Part shown: positions 25,914 to 34,112 of the stretch, piece after piece
How the letters are laid out: each line of letters begins with the position of its first letter
Numbering within the stretch: the stretch's first letter is position 1
Source: Nioella sp965215655
GTDB lineage: Bacteria; Pseudomonadota; Alphaproteobacteria; Rhodobacterales; Rhodobacteraceae
NCBI RefSeq assembly: GCF_965215655.1
Contig: NZ_OZ244111.1
Coordinates: 248,001-312,000, forward strand
Direction: 5' to 3'
DNA length: 64,000 nucleotides
The notes under the pieces: model-generated
The model's database searches: none
What the model was told of the DNA's origin: nothing
What the model saw: only the letters and a program-made list of their open reading frames with translations
Program-made: the position numbers and the translations under genes

Positions 25914-27623
25914 ATGACCAAGACGAGACGCAGCGCAGGGTGGTACGGCAAGCTCGACCGCGACGGGTTCATTCACCGCAGCTGGATGAAGAACCAGGGC
26001 TTCCCCGATCACGCCTTCGATGGTCGTCCGATCATCGGCATCTGCAACACCTGGTCTGAACTCACCCCCTGCAATTCCGGCCTGCGCGACCTCGCCGAAG
26101 GCGTAAAGCGCGGCGTGTGGGAGGCGGGCGGTTTCCCCGTCGAATTCCCGGTGATGAGCCTTGGTGAAACCCAGATGAAGCCCACGGCAATGCTGTTCCG
26201 CAACCTGCTTGCCATGGATGTGGAGGAATCGATCCGCGCCTACGGGATCGACGGGGTGGTGTTGCTCGGCGGCTGCGACAAGACCACGCCGGGCCAGCTC
26301 ATGGGCGCGGCCTCCGTCGATCTGCCCACCATCGTCGTCAGCTCCGGCCCGATGCTCAATGGCAAGTGGAAGGGGCAGGATATCGGCTCCGGCACGGATG
26401 TGTGGAAATTCTCCGAGGCCGTGCGCGCGGGCGACATGACCTTGCAGGATTTCATGGCCGCCGAGTCGGGCATGTCACGCAGCAAAGGCGTCTGCATGAC
26501 CATGGGCACCGCCTCCACTATGGCCTCGCTGGTGGAGGCCATGGGCATGTGCCTGCCCACCAACGCCGCGCTGCCCGCCGTGGACAGCAGACGCATGGCG
26601 CTGGCGCATCTCACCGGCAAGCGGATCGTGGAAATGGTCGATGAGGATATCAAACCCTCCGACGTCATGACCCGCGCGGCCTTCGAAAACGCCATCCTCG
26701 CCAATGCCGCCGTGGGCGGATCGACCAACGCGGTTGTCCACCTTCTGGCCATCGCGGGCCGCGTGGGCGTCGATCTGACATTGAAGGATTTCGAACTGGC
26801 CAGCGACATTCCCCTTCTGGTCAATTGCATGCCTTCGGGCAAATACCTGATGGAGGATTTCTGCTACGCGGGCGGCATGCCCGTGGTGCTGTCCGAACTG
26901 GGCGACCGCCTGCTCAGCGCCAAAACCGTCCTCGGCGGCGAGATCTCCGCCTATGCGGACGGGGCCGAATGCTACAACCGCGACGTGATCCGTGCCTTCG
27001 ACGATCCGCTGAAACCGGCGGCGGGCCTGCGCGTGCTGCGCGGCAACCTCGCCCCCGACGGCGCGATCATCAAGCCCTCTGCCGCCACCGATGCGCTTCT
27101 GGAACATGAGGGCGAGGCCTACGTTTTCGAGTCGATCGAGGACTTCAAGGCCAATGTCGACCGCGACGACCTGCCCGTAACGCCCGACACGATCCTTGTG
27201 CTCAAGGGCTGCGGCCCCAAGGGCTATCCCGGCATGCCCGAGGTCGGCAACATGCCGATCCCCAAGAAACTCGTCCAGCAGGGCGTGCGCGACATGGTTC
27301 GCGTGTCCGATGCCCGCATGTCCGGCACCGCCTACGGTACGGTCGTTCTCCATGTCTCGCCCGAGGCGCAGGCCGGCGGCGCGCTGGCGCTCGTCAAGAC
27401 CGGCGACCGCATCCGCCTGTCCGCTTCCGAAGGCCGGCTGGAACTGCTGATCACCGAAGAGGAATTGGAAACCCGCCGTGCCGCATGGCAACCCGACCCA
27501 CCCCACTACAGCCGAGGATATGCCAAGATGTATGTCGACCATGTCCTGCAAGCCGACAAGGGCGCCGATCTCGACTTCCTCGTCGGCAAGGATACCCGCC
27601 CTGTCACCCGCGAAAGCCACTGA
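25914..27623 (+). CDS. IlvD/Edd-family sugar-acid dehydratase (probable D-galactonate/L-arabinonate dehydratase)
   Basis: The product is 569 residues. Cluster-binding cysteines are Cys53 (LTPCNSG), Cys121 (GGCDKTTPG) and Cys194 (GVCMTMG). They keep the spacing I recall for the [2Fe-2S] L-arabinonate dehydratase of Rhizobium leguminosarum (59/127/200, a constant offset of six). The DARMSGTAYGT segment supplies the catalytic Ser. That subfamily accepts L-arabinonate, D-fuconate and D-galactonate, which share C2-C4 stereochemistry. With dgoK and dgoA downstream, the likely reaction is D-galactonate to 2-keto-3-deoxygalactonate, in place of the enolase-type DgoD. The exact substrate is inferred. 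Confidence 0.85.
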   Translation: MTKTRRSAGWYGKLDRDGFIHRSWMKNQGFPDHAFDGRPIIGICNTWSELTPCNSGLRDLAEGVKRGVWEAGGFPVEFPVMSLGETQMKPTAMLFRNLLAMDVEESIRAYGIDGVVLLGGCDKTTPGQLMGAASVDLPTIVVSSGPMLNGKWKGQDIGSGTDVWKFSEAVRAGDMTLQDFMAAESGMSRSKGVCMTMGTASTMASLVEAMGMCLPTNAALPAVDSRRMALAHLTGKRIVEMVDEDIKPSDVMTRAAFENAILANAAVGGSTNAVVHLLAIAGRVGVDLTLKDFELASDIPLLVNCMPSGKYLMEDFCYAGGMPVVLSELGDRLLSAKTVLGGEISAYADGAECYNRDVIRAFDDPLKPAAGLRVLRGNLAPDGAIIKPSAATDALLEHEGEAYVFESIEDFKANVDRDDLPVTPDTILVLKGCGPKGYPGMPEVGNMPIPKKLVQQGVRDMVRVSDARMSGTAYGTVVLHVSPEAQAGGALALVKTGDRIRLSASEGRLELLITEEELETRRAAWQPDPPHYSRGYAKMYVDHVLQADKGADLDFLVGKDTRPVTRESH

Positions 27624-27624
27624 C

Positions 27625-27660
27625 CCCCTCCTTTCATCTTGGTAAAAATACCTCGGGGGG
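27625..27660 (+). repeat. Dispersed intergenic element, copy 2 (TTTCATCTTGG type)
   Basis: This element begins two bases after the dehydratase stop and contains TTTCATCTTGGTAAAAATAC followed by CTCGGGGGG. It is oriented like the gene it follows. A strong G/C hairpin comes directly after it. Confidence 0.6.
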
Positions 27661-27661
27661 T

Positions 27662-27681
27662 GCGGGGGGCTGGCCCCCCGC
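27662..27681 (+). terminator. G/C-rich hairpin inside the galactose operon
   Basis: GCGGGGGG (27662-27669) pairs with CCCCCCGC (27674-27681), leaving a 4-base loop. No T-run follows. It lies between the dehydratase and the SDR gene, in the only long gap of the operon's second half, and may attenuate read-through. Confidence 0.45.
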
Positions 27682-27763
27682 CCGGTCGACGCCGACAGGC
27701 GGCGAAACCGCAAAACGTCTGCACGGGGGGTGTACAGGGGGTGTACGCCCGGTGCACGGGGGG
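27681..27763 (+). repeat. Repeat element with four 11-bp units, copy A
   Basis: The right half consists of four consecutive 11-bp units: TGCACGGGGGG (27720), TGTACAGGGGG (27731), TGTACGCCCGG (27742) and TGCACGGGGGG (27753). The left 39 bases (CCCGGTCGACG ... GGCGAAACCG) also match the element at 63653-63736, so the whole 83 bp is a homologous repeat. It ends 30 bases before the SDR start codon. Confidence 0.7.
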
Positions 27764-27793
27764 CACCCCCCTCTTTTCGAAGGAAATGAACCG

Positions 27794-28561
27794 ATGACGC
27801 ATCCCACCTATCCCGACCTAGACGGCGCCTCCGTCTTCATCACCGGCGGCGGCTCCGGCATCGGCGCGGCGCTGACGGAAGGGTTGCTGAGGCAAGGCGC
27901 GAAGGTGGCCTTCGTCCAGCGCTCCGACGCGTCGGCTTTCGTCGAAGACATGGAGGCAAGTACCGGAAATCGCCCGCTTTTCCTGCCCTGCGACATCACC
28001 GACATCGCCGCCCTGCAAGGCGCGATTGCCCAGGCGGTCGCAGCGCACGGCCCCCTTGACGTGCTGGTGAACAACGCCGCCAATGACAAGCGCCACACGA
28101 CCGAGGAGGTGACGGAGGAGTTCTGGGACTGGTCCCAGTCGATCAATCTCAAGGCCTATTTCTTCGCCTGTCAAGCTGCTGCCAAGTCCATGAAAGAAAA
28201 AGGAAAAGGCGCGATCATCAACTTCTCGTCGATCTCCTACATGATGGGCAATGCGGGCTATCCCGCCTACACCACCGCCAATGGCGGCATCACCGCCATG
28301 ACCCGCAGCCTCGCGCGCGAATTCGGCCCCGACCGCATCCGCGTCAATGCGCTGGCTCCGGGCTGGGTTCTGACCCAGAAACAGAAGGATCTCTGGGTCA
28401 CGCCAGAAGGTCTTTCCGCCCATCTGGACCGCCAGTGCCTGAAGGATACACTGGCCCCCGAAGACATCGTCGGCGGCACGCTTTTCCTGGCCTCAGGCAG
28501 TTCAAAAATGATGACAGGTCAGGTACTTGTCATAGATGGCGGCGTTGTGGTGACGGGATGA
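27794..28561 (+). CDS. SDR-family protein, probable galactose 1-dehydrogenase, with YxxxN
   Basis: The product is 255 residues with a classical SDR layout: TGGGSGIGAA cofactor loop, NNAAN, Ser146 in NFSSIS, Tyr159, RIRVNALAPGWV and VIDGG. The catalytic lysine position is Asn163 (PAYTTANGGI; codon aat, one base from a Lys codon). Position in the operon suggests oxidation of D-galactose to galactonolactone, as SDR-type galactose dehydrogenases do, but the substitution makes normal activity uncertain. The start at 27794 has AAGGA upstream. Its stop overlaps dgoK by four bases (ATGA). Confidence 0.78.
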   Translation: MTHPTYPDLDGASVFITGGGSGIGAALTEGLLRQGAKVAFVQRSDASAFVEDMEASTGNRPLFLPCDITDIAALQGAIAQAVAAHGPLDVLVNNAANDKRHTTEEVTEEFWDWSQSINLKAYFFACQAAAKSMKEKGKGAIINFSSISYMMGNAGYPAYTTANGGITAMTRSLAREFGPDRIRVNALAPGWVLTQKQKDLWVTPEGLSAHLDRQCLKDTLAPEDIVGGTLFLASGSSKMMTGQVLVIDGGVVVTG

Positions 28562-29460
28562 GCAAGACGGATTGGATCGCAGTCGACTGGGGCACCTCGC
28601 ACCTGCGCGCCTTTGCCATTGGCGCGAATGGCGCCGTGCTGGACAGGGCGCAGTCGGCTGACGGAATGGGCAGCCTCGCGCAGGCCGATTTCGAACCTGC
28701 CCTCCTGCGCCTCATCGAGCCGTGGCTCGGGGACGGACCCACCCCCGTCATTGCCTGCGGCATGGTCGGCGCGAAGCAGGGCTGGGTCGAGGCCCCCTAT
28801 CGCTCCGTCCCCTGCAAACCCGGCGAGGCCACGCCGATCACGCCCGCCACGCAGGACAGCCGCATCAGGCTCCATATCCTGCCCGGCGTCAGCCAGGACA
28901 GCCCCGCCGACGTGATGCGGGGGGAAGAGACCCAAACCGCTGGTGTCATTCACGAAAACCCGAATTTCGACGGTATCCTCTGCCTGCCCGGAACGCATAC
29001 GAAATGGATCCATATCTCGGCCGAAGAGATCGTCAGTTTCCGCACTGCCATGACCGGGGAGCTTTTCGCGCTTCTGTCGCAACATTCCGTCCTGCGCCAT
29101 TCCGTCACCGGTGACGATTTCGACCGCGATGCGTTTGATACCGCCGTTGCCGAAACCCTCTCGCGCCCCGAAAGGCTCGCGCAGTCGCTGTTCAACATCC
29201 GTGCCGAGGGGCTTTTGCACGGCCAATCCAATGCCGCTGCAAGGGGCCGTCTTTCGGGCCTTCTGATAGGGGCGGAGCTTGCCGCCGCCAAACCCTACTG
29301 GCTCGGCCAGCAGGTGCTGATCGGCGGCGCGCCAGCACTGGTGGCGCTCTACGAGCGGGCCCTGCAATCGCAGGGCGTGCTCTGCCAGACCCGCGACGCG
29401 GAAACCCTGACTCTCGCGGGGCTGCGCCTTGTCCACGCAAAACTGATGGAGGCATCATGA
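28558..29460 (+). CDS. dgoK: 2-dehydro-3-deoxygalactonokinase
   Basis: The product is 300 residues. An N-terminal ASKHA-type phosphate loop (IAVDWGTSHLRAFAI), MVGAKQGWVEAPY, LPGTHTKWIHI and a late MTGELFALLSQHSVL match DgoK-family KDGal kinases, not PfkB kinases. The enzyme makes 2-keto-3-deoxy-6-phosphogalactonate. The ATG at 28558 overlaps the stop of the SDR gene, and its own stop overlaps dgoA (ATGA). The family and operon position agree, so the assignment is firm. Confidence 0.93.
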   Translation: MSKTDWIAVDWGTSHLRAFAIGANGAVLDRAQSADGMGSLAQADFEPALLRLIEPWLGDGPTPVIACGMVGAKQGWVEAPYRSVPCKPGEATPITPATQDSRIRLHILPGVSQDSPADVMRGEETQTAGVIHENPNFDGILCLPGTHTKWIHISAEEIVSFRTAMTGELFALLSQHSVLRHSVTGDDFDRDAFDTAVAETLSRPERLAQSLFNIRAEGLLHGQSNAAARGRLSGLLIGAELAAAKPYWLGQQVLIGGAPALVALYERALQSQGVLCQTRDAETLTLAGLRLVHAKLMEAS

Positions 29461-30062
29461 GCCGTCCCCTGATCGCCATCCTGCGCGGCATCACCCCGGT
29501 CGAAGCCGAACCCATCACCGCCGCCCTGATCGCCGCCGGGATCACCCGGATCGAGGTGCCGCTCAATTCCCCCGATCCGTTCGACTCCATCGCCCGCATG
29601 GCCCGCGCCTTCGGCAATGACGCCCTGATCGGTGCGGGCACCGTCCTGACGCCCGAAGACGCGGCACGCGTTGCGGATGTGGGGGGCAAGCTGGTGGTCT
29701 CGCCCAACATGGACGTGGAGGTGATAGTGGAAACCAAGCGGTTGGGCTTGCAGAGCTTTCCCGGCGTCATGACACCCACGGAATGCTTTGCCGCGCTCAA
29801 GGCCGGGGCGGACGGGCTGAAGATCTTTCCCGCCAGCCTGATCGGCCCCGATGGGGTCAAGGCGATCCGGGCGGTTCTGCCAAAGGGCACACAGGTCTAT
29901 GCCGTGGGCGGGGCGGGGCCGAGCAATTTCGCGCAATGGTGGACGGCAGGGGTCGATGGCTTCGGCATCGGCACCGCGCTTTATACGCCGGGCGTCTCCG
30001 TGGACGAGATCGCCCCCCGCGCCGCCGCGCTTGTTGCCGCCTTCGACGAGGCCATCGAATGA
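29457..30062 (+). CDS. dgoA: 2-dehydro-3-deoxy-6-phosphogalactonate aldolase
   Basis: The product is 201 residues, a single-domain class I KDPG/KDPGal aldolase. It has AILRGITPVEAEPI, the Glu-bearing strand ITRIEVPLNSP, GAGTVLTPEDA, FPGVMTPTECFAALKAGADG, and Schiff-base Lys122 in LKIFPAS. It splits KDPGal into pyruvate and glyceraldehyde-3-phosphate. IEVPLNSPDP is typical of DgoA and differs from Eda's IEVTLRT. It is coupled by 4-base overlaps on both sides. Confidence 0.94.
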   Translation: MSRPLIAILRGITPVEAEPITAALIAAGITRIEVPLNSPDPFDSIARMARAFGNDALIGAGTVLTPEDAARVADVGGKLVVSPNMDVEVIVETKRLGLQSFPGVMTPTECFAALKAGADGLKIFPASLIGPDGVKAIRAVLPKGTQVYAVGGAGPSNFAQWWTAGVDGFGIGTALYTPGVSVDEIAPRAAALVAAFDEAIE

Positions 30063-30910
30063 CCGCGCAGGTCTTCGACAACCGCTCCTGTGAACTGGGG
30101 GAAGGGCCGCTCTGGCACCCGGAGCGGGGGCAGCTTTTCTGGTTCGATATCAATGGCAAGCGATTGATGACTGCAGGACAGGAGTGGGTGTTCAACCGCC
30201 ATGTGTCCGCCGCCGGGTGGGTTGGGCGCAATGCGCTTCTGGTAGCGACAGAGACCGACCTGATTCGGCTGGATCTGGAAACCGGCGCGCAGGAGGTCGT
30301 TGCGCCGTTGGAGGCCGAGAACCCTGTGACCCGGTCCAACGATGGCCGTGCCGATCCTTGGGGCGGGTTCTGGATCGGGACCATGGGCAAGCGGGCGGAT
30401 CCCGGCGCGGGGGCGATCTGGCGCTACTATCGGGGCGAACTTCGTCGACTGTACGATAGGATCACGATTTCCAACGCGATCTGCTTCGCGCCGGATGGCA
30501 GCTACGCCCATTTCGCGGATACCGCGCCGGGCAAAGTCTGGCGGCAGAGGTTGTCAGAAAAGGATGGTTGGCCAGTGGGCGAGCCGGAGATTTTCCTCGA
30601 CCACGGCCCCGATGGCCCCAACCCCGATGGGGCGGTGCTGGATGCCGAGGGCAATTTCTGGTGCGCGGAGTGGGGGTCATCGCGGGTGCGCTGCTATGCG
30701 CCCGACGGCAGCGTCTTGCGGGACGTGACGCTGCCAGTTTCTCAGCCCTCCTGCCCGGCGTTCGGCGGGCCGGATCTGCGCGATCTCTACATCACCACCG
30801 CGCGCGAAAGCCTGACCGCGGCCGATCTGCAAAAGGAACCGCTGGCGGGGCAGGTCTTCGTCGCCGCGAACATTGCCCAAGGTCAACGCGAACATGAGGT
30901 CATCCTGTGA
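30059..30910 (+). CDS. SMP-30/gluconolactonase/LRE-family lactonase
   Basis: The product is 283 residues. It is a six-bladed propeller family with metal ligands expected at Glu15 (CELGEGPLWH), the Asn/Asp pair in NDGRADPWGGFWIG, ISNAICFAPDG, and PNPDGAVLDAEG. It would hydrolyse galactono-lactone from the dehydrogenase step to galactonate, completing the oxidative galactose route. It starts at 30059 (ATGA overlap with dgoA) and ends overlapping the GTG start of the beta-galactosidase. Gluconolactone or arabinonolactone are alternative substrates. Confidence 0.88.
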   Translation: MTAQVFDNRSCELGEGPLWHPERGQLFWFDINGKRLMTAGQEWVFNRHVSAAGWVGRNALLVATETDLIRLDLETGAQEVVAPLEAENPVTRSNDGRADPWGGFWIGTMGKRADPGAGAIWRYYRGELRRLYDRITISNAICFAPDGSYAHFADTAPGKVWRQRLSEKDGWPVGEPEIFLDHGPDGPNPDGAVLDAEGNFWCAEWGSSRVRCYAPDGSVLRDVTLPVSQPSCPAFGGPDLRDLYITTARESLTAADLQKEPLAGQVFVAANIAQGQREHEVIL

Positions 30911-32802
30911 AACGCACGCTCGGCACCTGTTACTACCCTGAACACTGGCCGGAAGCGCAGTGGCAAGAGGACGCCGCCCGCATGGCGCAGCTCGGCCTGA
31001 CCTGGATCCGCATCGGCGAATTCGCCTGGTCGCGGCTGGAACCTATGCCGGGCGACCTGCAATTCGAGTGGCTCGACCGGGCGATTGAAACGCTTGGCGG
31101 GGCAGGGCTTAAGGTGGTTCTGGGCACCCCCACGGCGACGCCGCCGCGCTGGATGCTGGACAAGCACCCAGACATGTTGGCGGTGGATGCGGAAGGCCGC
31201 ACGCGCGGGTTCGGCTCCCGCAGGCATTACTGTTTCAGCCATGACGGCTACCGCGAGGAAAGCGCGCGCATCACGCGGCTGCTGGCGGAACGTTACGGGC
31301 GTAACCCTCATGTGGCCGCGTGGCAGACGGACAATGAATATGGTTGCCACGATTCGGTGATTTCCTGTTCCGATGCCGCGCGGGTGGCTTTTCAGGACTG
31401 GTGCAAGGATCGCTACGGCAGCATCGAGGCGCTGAACGCGGCCTGGGGCAATGTCTTCTGGTCGATGGAATATCAAAGCTTCGACCAGATCGGCCTGCCC
31501 AACCTGACGGTTACGGAACCCAACCCGGCGCATGGGATCGCCTTCCGGCGTTTCAGTTCCGATCAGGTGGCGCGGTTCAATGCCGTTCAGGTGGACATCA
31601 TCCGCGCCCATTCCGAGGCACCGATTTCCCATAACTACATGGGGCGGATCACCGATTTCGACCACTACGACACCGGCCGCCAGATGGAGATCGCCACCTG
31701 GGATAGCTACCCGATGGGGTTTCTGGAAGATCGGATTGAGGCAGATGACGCCCACAAACGCCGCTACGCCCGGCAGGGCGACCCGGATTTTCAGGCGTTT
31801 CACCATGACCTCTATCGTGCCGTCGGCAATGGCCGCTGGTGGGTGATGGAGCAGCAACCCGGCCCGGTGAACTGGGCGCCCTACAACCCCGCGCCGCTGC
31901 CCGGGATGCCGCGCCTTTGGGCGTGGGAAGCGTTTGCGCATGGGGCCGAGGCGGTGTGTTACTTCCGCTGGCGTCAGGCCCCCTTCGCGCAGGAACAGAT
32001 GCATGCGGGGCTGCTGCGCCCCGACAGCCAGCCTGCGCAGGCCTATCACGAGGCTGCGCAGGTGGCGCAGGAACTGGCGGAGCTGCCAGAGGTGGAGGCG
32101 GGTCAGGCGCCTGTGGCTTTGGTCTTCGACTACGCGGCCCAGTGGGCTTGGGCCGTGCAGCCGCAAGGCCAGGGGCAGGACTACTTCCGGTTGGTGTTCG
32201 AGACCTACCGGGCGTTGCGCAGGCTTGGCCAGTCGGTGGATATCCTGCCGCCGGATGCGGACGATCTGACGGGCTACAAGCTTGTGTTGGCCCCCGGCGC
32301 GGTGACGCTGGCAGACGCCTTCAAGGCGGCGATTACCGCCCATGACGGGCCGGTGATCCTTGGCCCGCGTACCAATGCCAAGACGGCGGAGATGCACATC
32401 CCTGTGCCGCTTCCCCCCGCGATCCCCGGCCTCGATATCACCGTGTCCCGCGTGGAATCGTTGCGCCCGGACATGCCGCGCCCTGTTGACGGCGGCGGGC
32501 ATGTGCAGCTTTGGCAGGAGGAGTTGGAGGGGACGGAAGAGGTCAGTTTGCGCAGTGCGGATGGCCAGCCGCTGGCCATGACGAATGGCCGGATCACCTA
32601 TCTGGGCGCGTGGCTGGACCCCGAAGCGTTGACAGCATTTCTACGCGATGCGCTGACGAGGGCAGGGGGCGAGACCACCGTCATGCCCGGCGGGTTGCGC
32701 CGGCGTCAGGCCGGGAAGACGGAATTCCTGATCAACTATGATCCGGAGCCGCAAACCTGGGACGGCGTGACCGTCCCCGCCGCGGGAGTTGCCTGGCGCT
32801 AG
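30907..32802 (+). CDS. GH42 beta-galactosidase
   Basis: The product is 631 residues, the usual GH42 size. It opens with TCYYPEHWPEAQWQEDA. The acid/base Glu144 is in AWQTDNEYGCHDS and the nucleophile Glu315 in WWVMEQQPGPVNW. A trimerisation domain follows, with a short beta domain at the C-terminus (PGGLRRRQAGKTEFLINYD). It releases galactose from beta-galactosides inside the cell, as there is no signal peptide. The GTG at 30907 overlaps the lactonase stop. Its own stop shares bases with the stop of mipZ on the other strand (CTAG at 32799-32802). Confidence 0.93.
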   Translation: MKRTLGTCYYPEHWPEAQWQEDAARMAQLGLTWIRIGEFAWSRLEPMPGDLQFEWLDRAIETLGGAGLKVVLGTPTATPPRWMLDKHPDMLAVDAEGRTRGFGSRRHYCFSHDGYREESARITRLLAERYGRNPHVAAWQTDNEYGCHDSVISCSDAARVAFQDWCKDRYGSIEALNAAWGNVFWSMEYQSFDQIGLPNLTVTEPNPAHGIAFRRFSSDQVARFNAVQVDIIRAHSEAPISHNYMGRITDFDHYDTGRQMEIATWDSYPMGFLEDRIEADDAHKRRYARQGDPDFQAFHHDLYRAVGNGRWWVMEQQPGPVNWAPYNPAPLPGMPRLWAWEAFAHGAEAVCYFRWRQAPFAQEQMHAGLLRPDSQPAQAYHEAAQVAQELAELPEVEAGQAPVALVFDYAAQWAWAVQPQGQGQDYFRLVFETYRALRRLGQSVDILPPDADDLTGYKLVLAPGAVTLADAFKAAITAHDGPVILGPRTNAKTAEMHIPVPLPPAIPGLDITVSRVESLRPDMPRPVDGGGHVQLWQEELEGTEEVSLRSADGQPLAMTNGRITYLGAWLDPEALTAFLRDALTRAGGETTVMPGGLRRRQAGKTEFLINYDPEPQTWDGVTVPAAGVAWR

Positions 32803-33608
32803 AAATCCACCGATACGCCCGGCAGGTTCAGCGTCTTCATCAGGTCACGCAACTCCTGCCGGGCGGCGAGGTTCGAGATATTCAGCCGGTCCACCCCCAT
32901 GGCGCGCAGGTCCAGCAGGGTCATGCCGGTTGGAAACAACTCGCGGAAGATCACCCGTTCACTCATTCCTGGCGCCACGCGAAAGCCGATGCGGCGCGAC
33001 AGGTTGGTCAGCGCCTCGCCCACCTTGCGCTTGTTGTGCATCATCTGTGCGCCCAAGCGGTTGCGCACCACGATCCAGTCAATGGGCTTCAACCCGGCCT
33101 TGGCGCGCAATTGGCGGGAATGCCAGACCATCTCGGAATACACCGACGGGCCTTTGATTTCGTAGGTTTCCGGGTCGATCCGGGCCAGAAGGTCGAAATC
33201 GACGAAACTGTCATTCATCGGCGTGACCAGCGTATCGGCCAGCGAATGCGCCACCTGGCTGAGCCTTGTGTGAGAGCCGGGGCAGTCGATGACGATGAAA
33301 TCGCAGCGCGGGTCCAGATCGGCGACGGCCATGGAGAGGCGACGGTCATAGATATTCTCGTCGGGGCCGAGTGTGGCGGGGTCCACCTCTGGCAGTTCGA
33401 TCAGGAAGGGCGCGGGCAGATCCAGTTCACGGGCGGCGATCGTGTTCTGGCGGTTTTCCAGGTAGCGCCCAAAGGTGCGTTGCCGCAGGTCGAGGTCCAG
33501 CCCCCCCACGCGGTGCCCCAGATTGGCAAGGGCCGTGGCCACGTGCATGGCAGTGGTCGACTTGCCCGACCCGCCCTTTTCATTGCCGAAAACGATGATA
33601 TGCGCCAC
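32799..33608 (-). CDS. mipZ: MipZ-like ParA-family division-plane positioning ATPase
   Basis: The product is 269 residues. The deviant Walker A (VFGNEKGGSGKSTTAMHVA), GLDLDLRQRTFGRYLENR, IVIDCPGSHTRLSQ and a long C-terminal half match MipZ of alphaproteobacteria, which forms a gradient from the poles and inhibits FtsZ there. The GTG at 33608 is chosen because AAGGGGA lies just upstream and because the family starts at AHIIVxGNEKGG; ATG codons at 33647 and 33659 would add non-family sequence. A good promoter lies at 33674-33702. Confidence 0.9.
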   Translation of the reverse strand: MAHIIVFGNEKGGSGKSTTAMHVATALANLGHRVGGLDLDLRQRTFGRYLENRQNTIAARELDLPAPFLIELPEVDPATLGPDENIYDRRLSMAVADLDPRCDFIVIDCPGSHTRLSQVAHSLADTLVTPMNDSFVDFDLLARIDPETYEIKGPSVYSEMVWHSRQLRAKAGLKPIDWIVVRNRLGAQMMHNKRKVGEALTNLSRRIGFRVAPGMSERVIFRELFPTGMTLLDLRAMGVDRLNISNLAARQELRDLMKTLNLPGVSVDF

Positions 33609-33673
33609 CGGTGTCCCCTTCGCGGTCTTGGTCTCGTTTGCCCTCATTTCGTGGGGCAAATCGGTTAGGGCGC

Positions 33674-33702
33674 AATATACGGGGTTAAGCGGGTGGTGTT
33701 AA
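33674..33702 (-). promoter_or_regulatory. Probable mipZ promoter
   Basis: On the minus strand a TTAACA -35 (33702-33697) and TATATT -10 (33679-33674) are separated by exactly 17 bases, about 65 bases before the GTG start. It is one of the best sigma-70-like matches in the window. Confidence 0.6.
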
Positions 33703-34112
33703 GCGGGAATGACCAGCAATCACGCCATTGCGGGGAACGCCCTGTGAAACGCTGTTTTTCCGCTTGGGCTGAACCGGATCATGCGGCTTTCGGGCAGGGG
33801 CTGGAGATTGCCTGCCAAATGGTCGTGACACAGCCTTGCTAAACGCTCCGCTCGGTCGGGGTCTTCGCTGACTGCCGCCTGCGTGTGGCCCATGTGTTGC
33901 GCGACTACGGCCTGGCGGACCGGGCGGAGGCCCCACAAGATTGCCGCGTCGAGACCGGCTGAAACCACCCGGTCAGGTGCAAGACTGTCCGCGTGTTTCC
34001 TCTCTTTTGAACGCCTGCTCCCCGACATTGGCCGCAATCTTTCACTATCCGTCAGAATGGGGACGTAAAACTTGTCCTAAATTGTATCAGCAGTACTGAA
34101 CGGAGCAGTAAA
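33703..34112. other. Gene-poor interval between mipZ and the pilin-like gene
   Basis: No convincing gene is seen here. The longest minus-strand frame (33720-34037) has no ribosome-binding site and a composition unlike that of its neighbours. The last 60 bases are AT-richer than the surroundings (TTGTCC, AATTGTATCAG) and probably hold the pilin-gene promoter. Confidence 0.5.

Noticed and set aside
27700..27793. CRISPR-like repeat array
   Set aside because: Units are 11 bases and directly adjacent, without spacers, and no cas genes exist in the window.
33720..34037. Minus-strand frame of 105 codons in the mipZ-pilin gap
   Set aside because: It has no ribosome-binding site, no hydrophobic or domain pattern, and Ser/Arg/Cys-rich composition typical of spurious frames.
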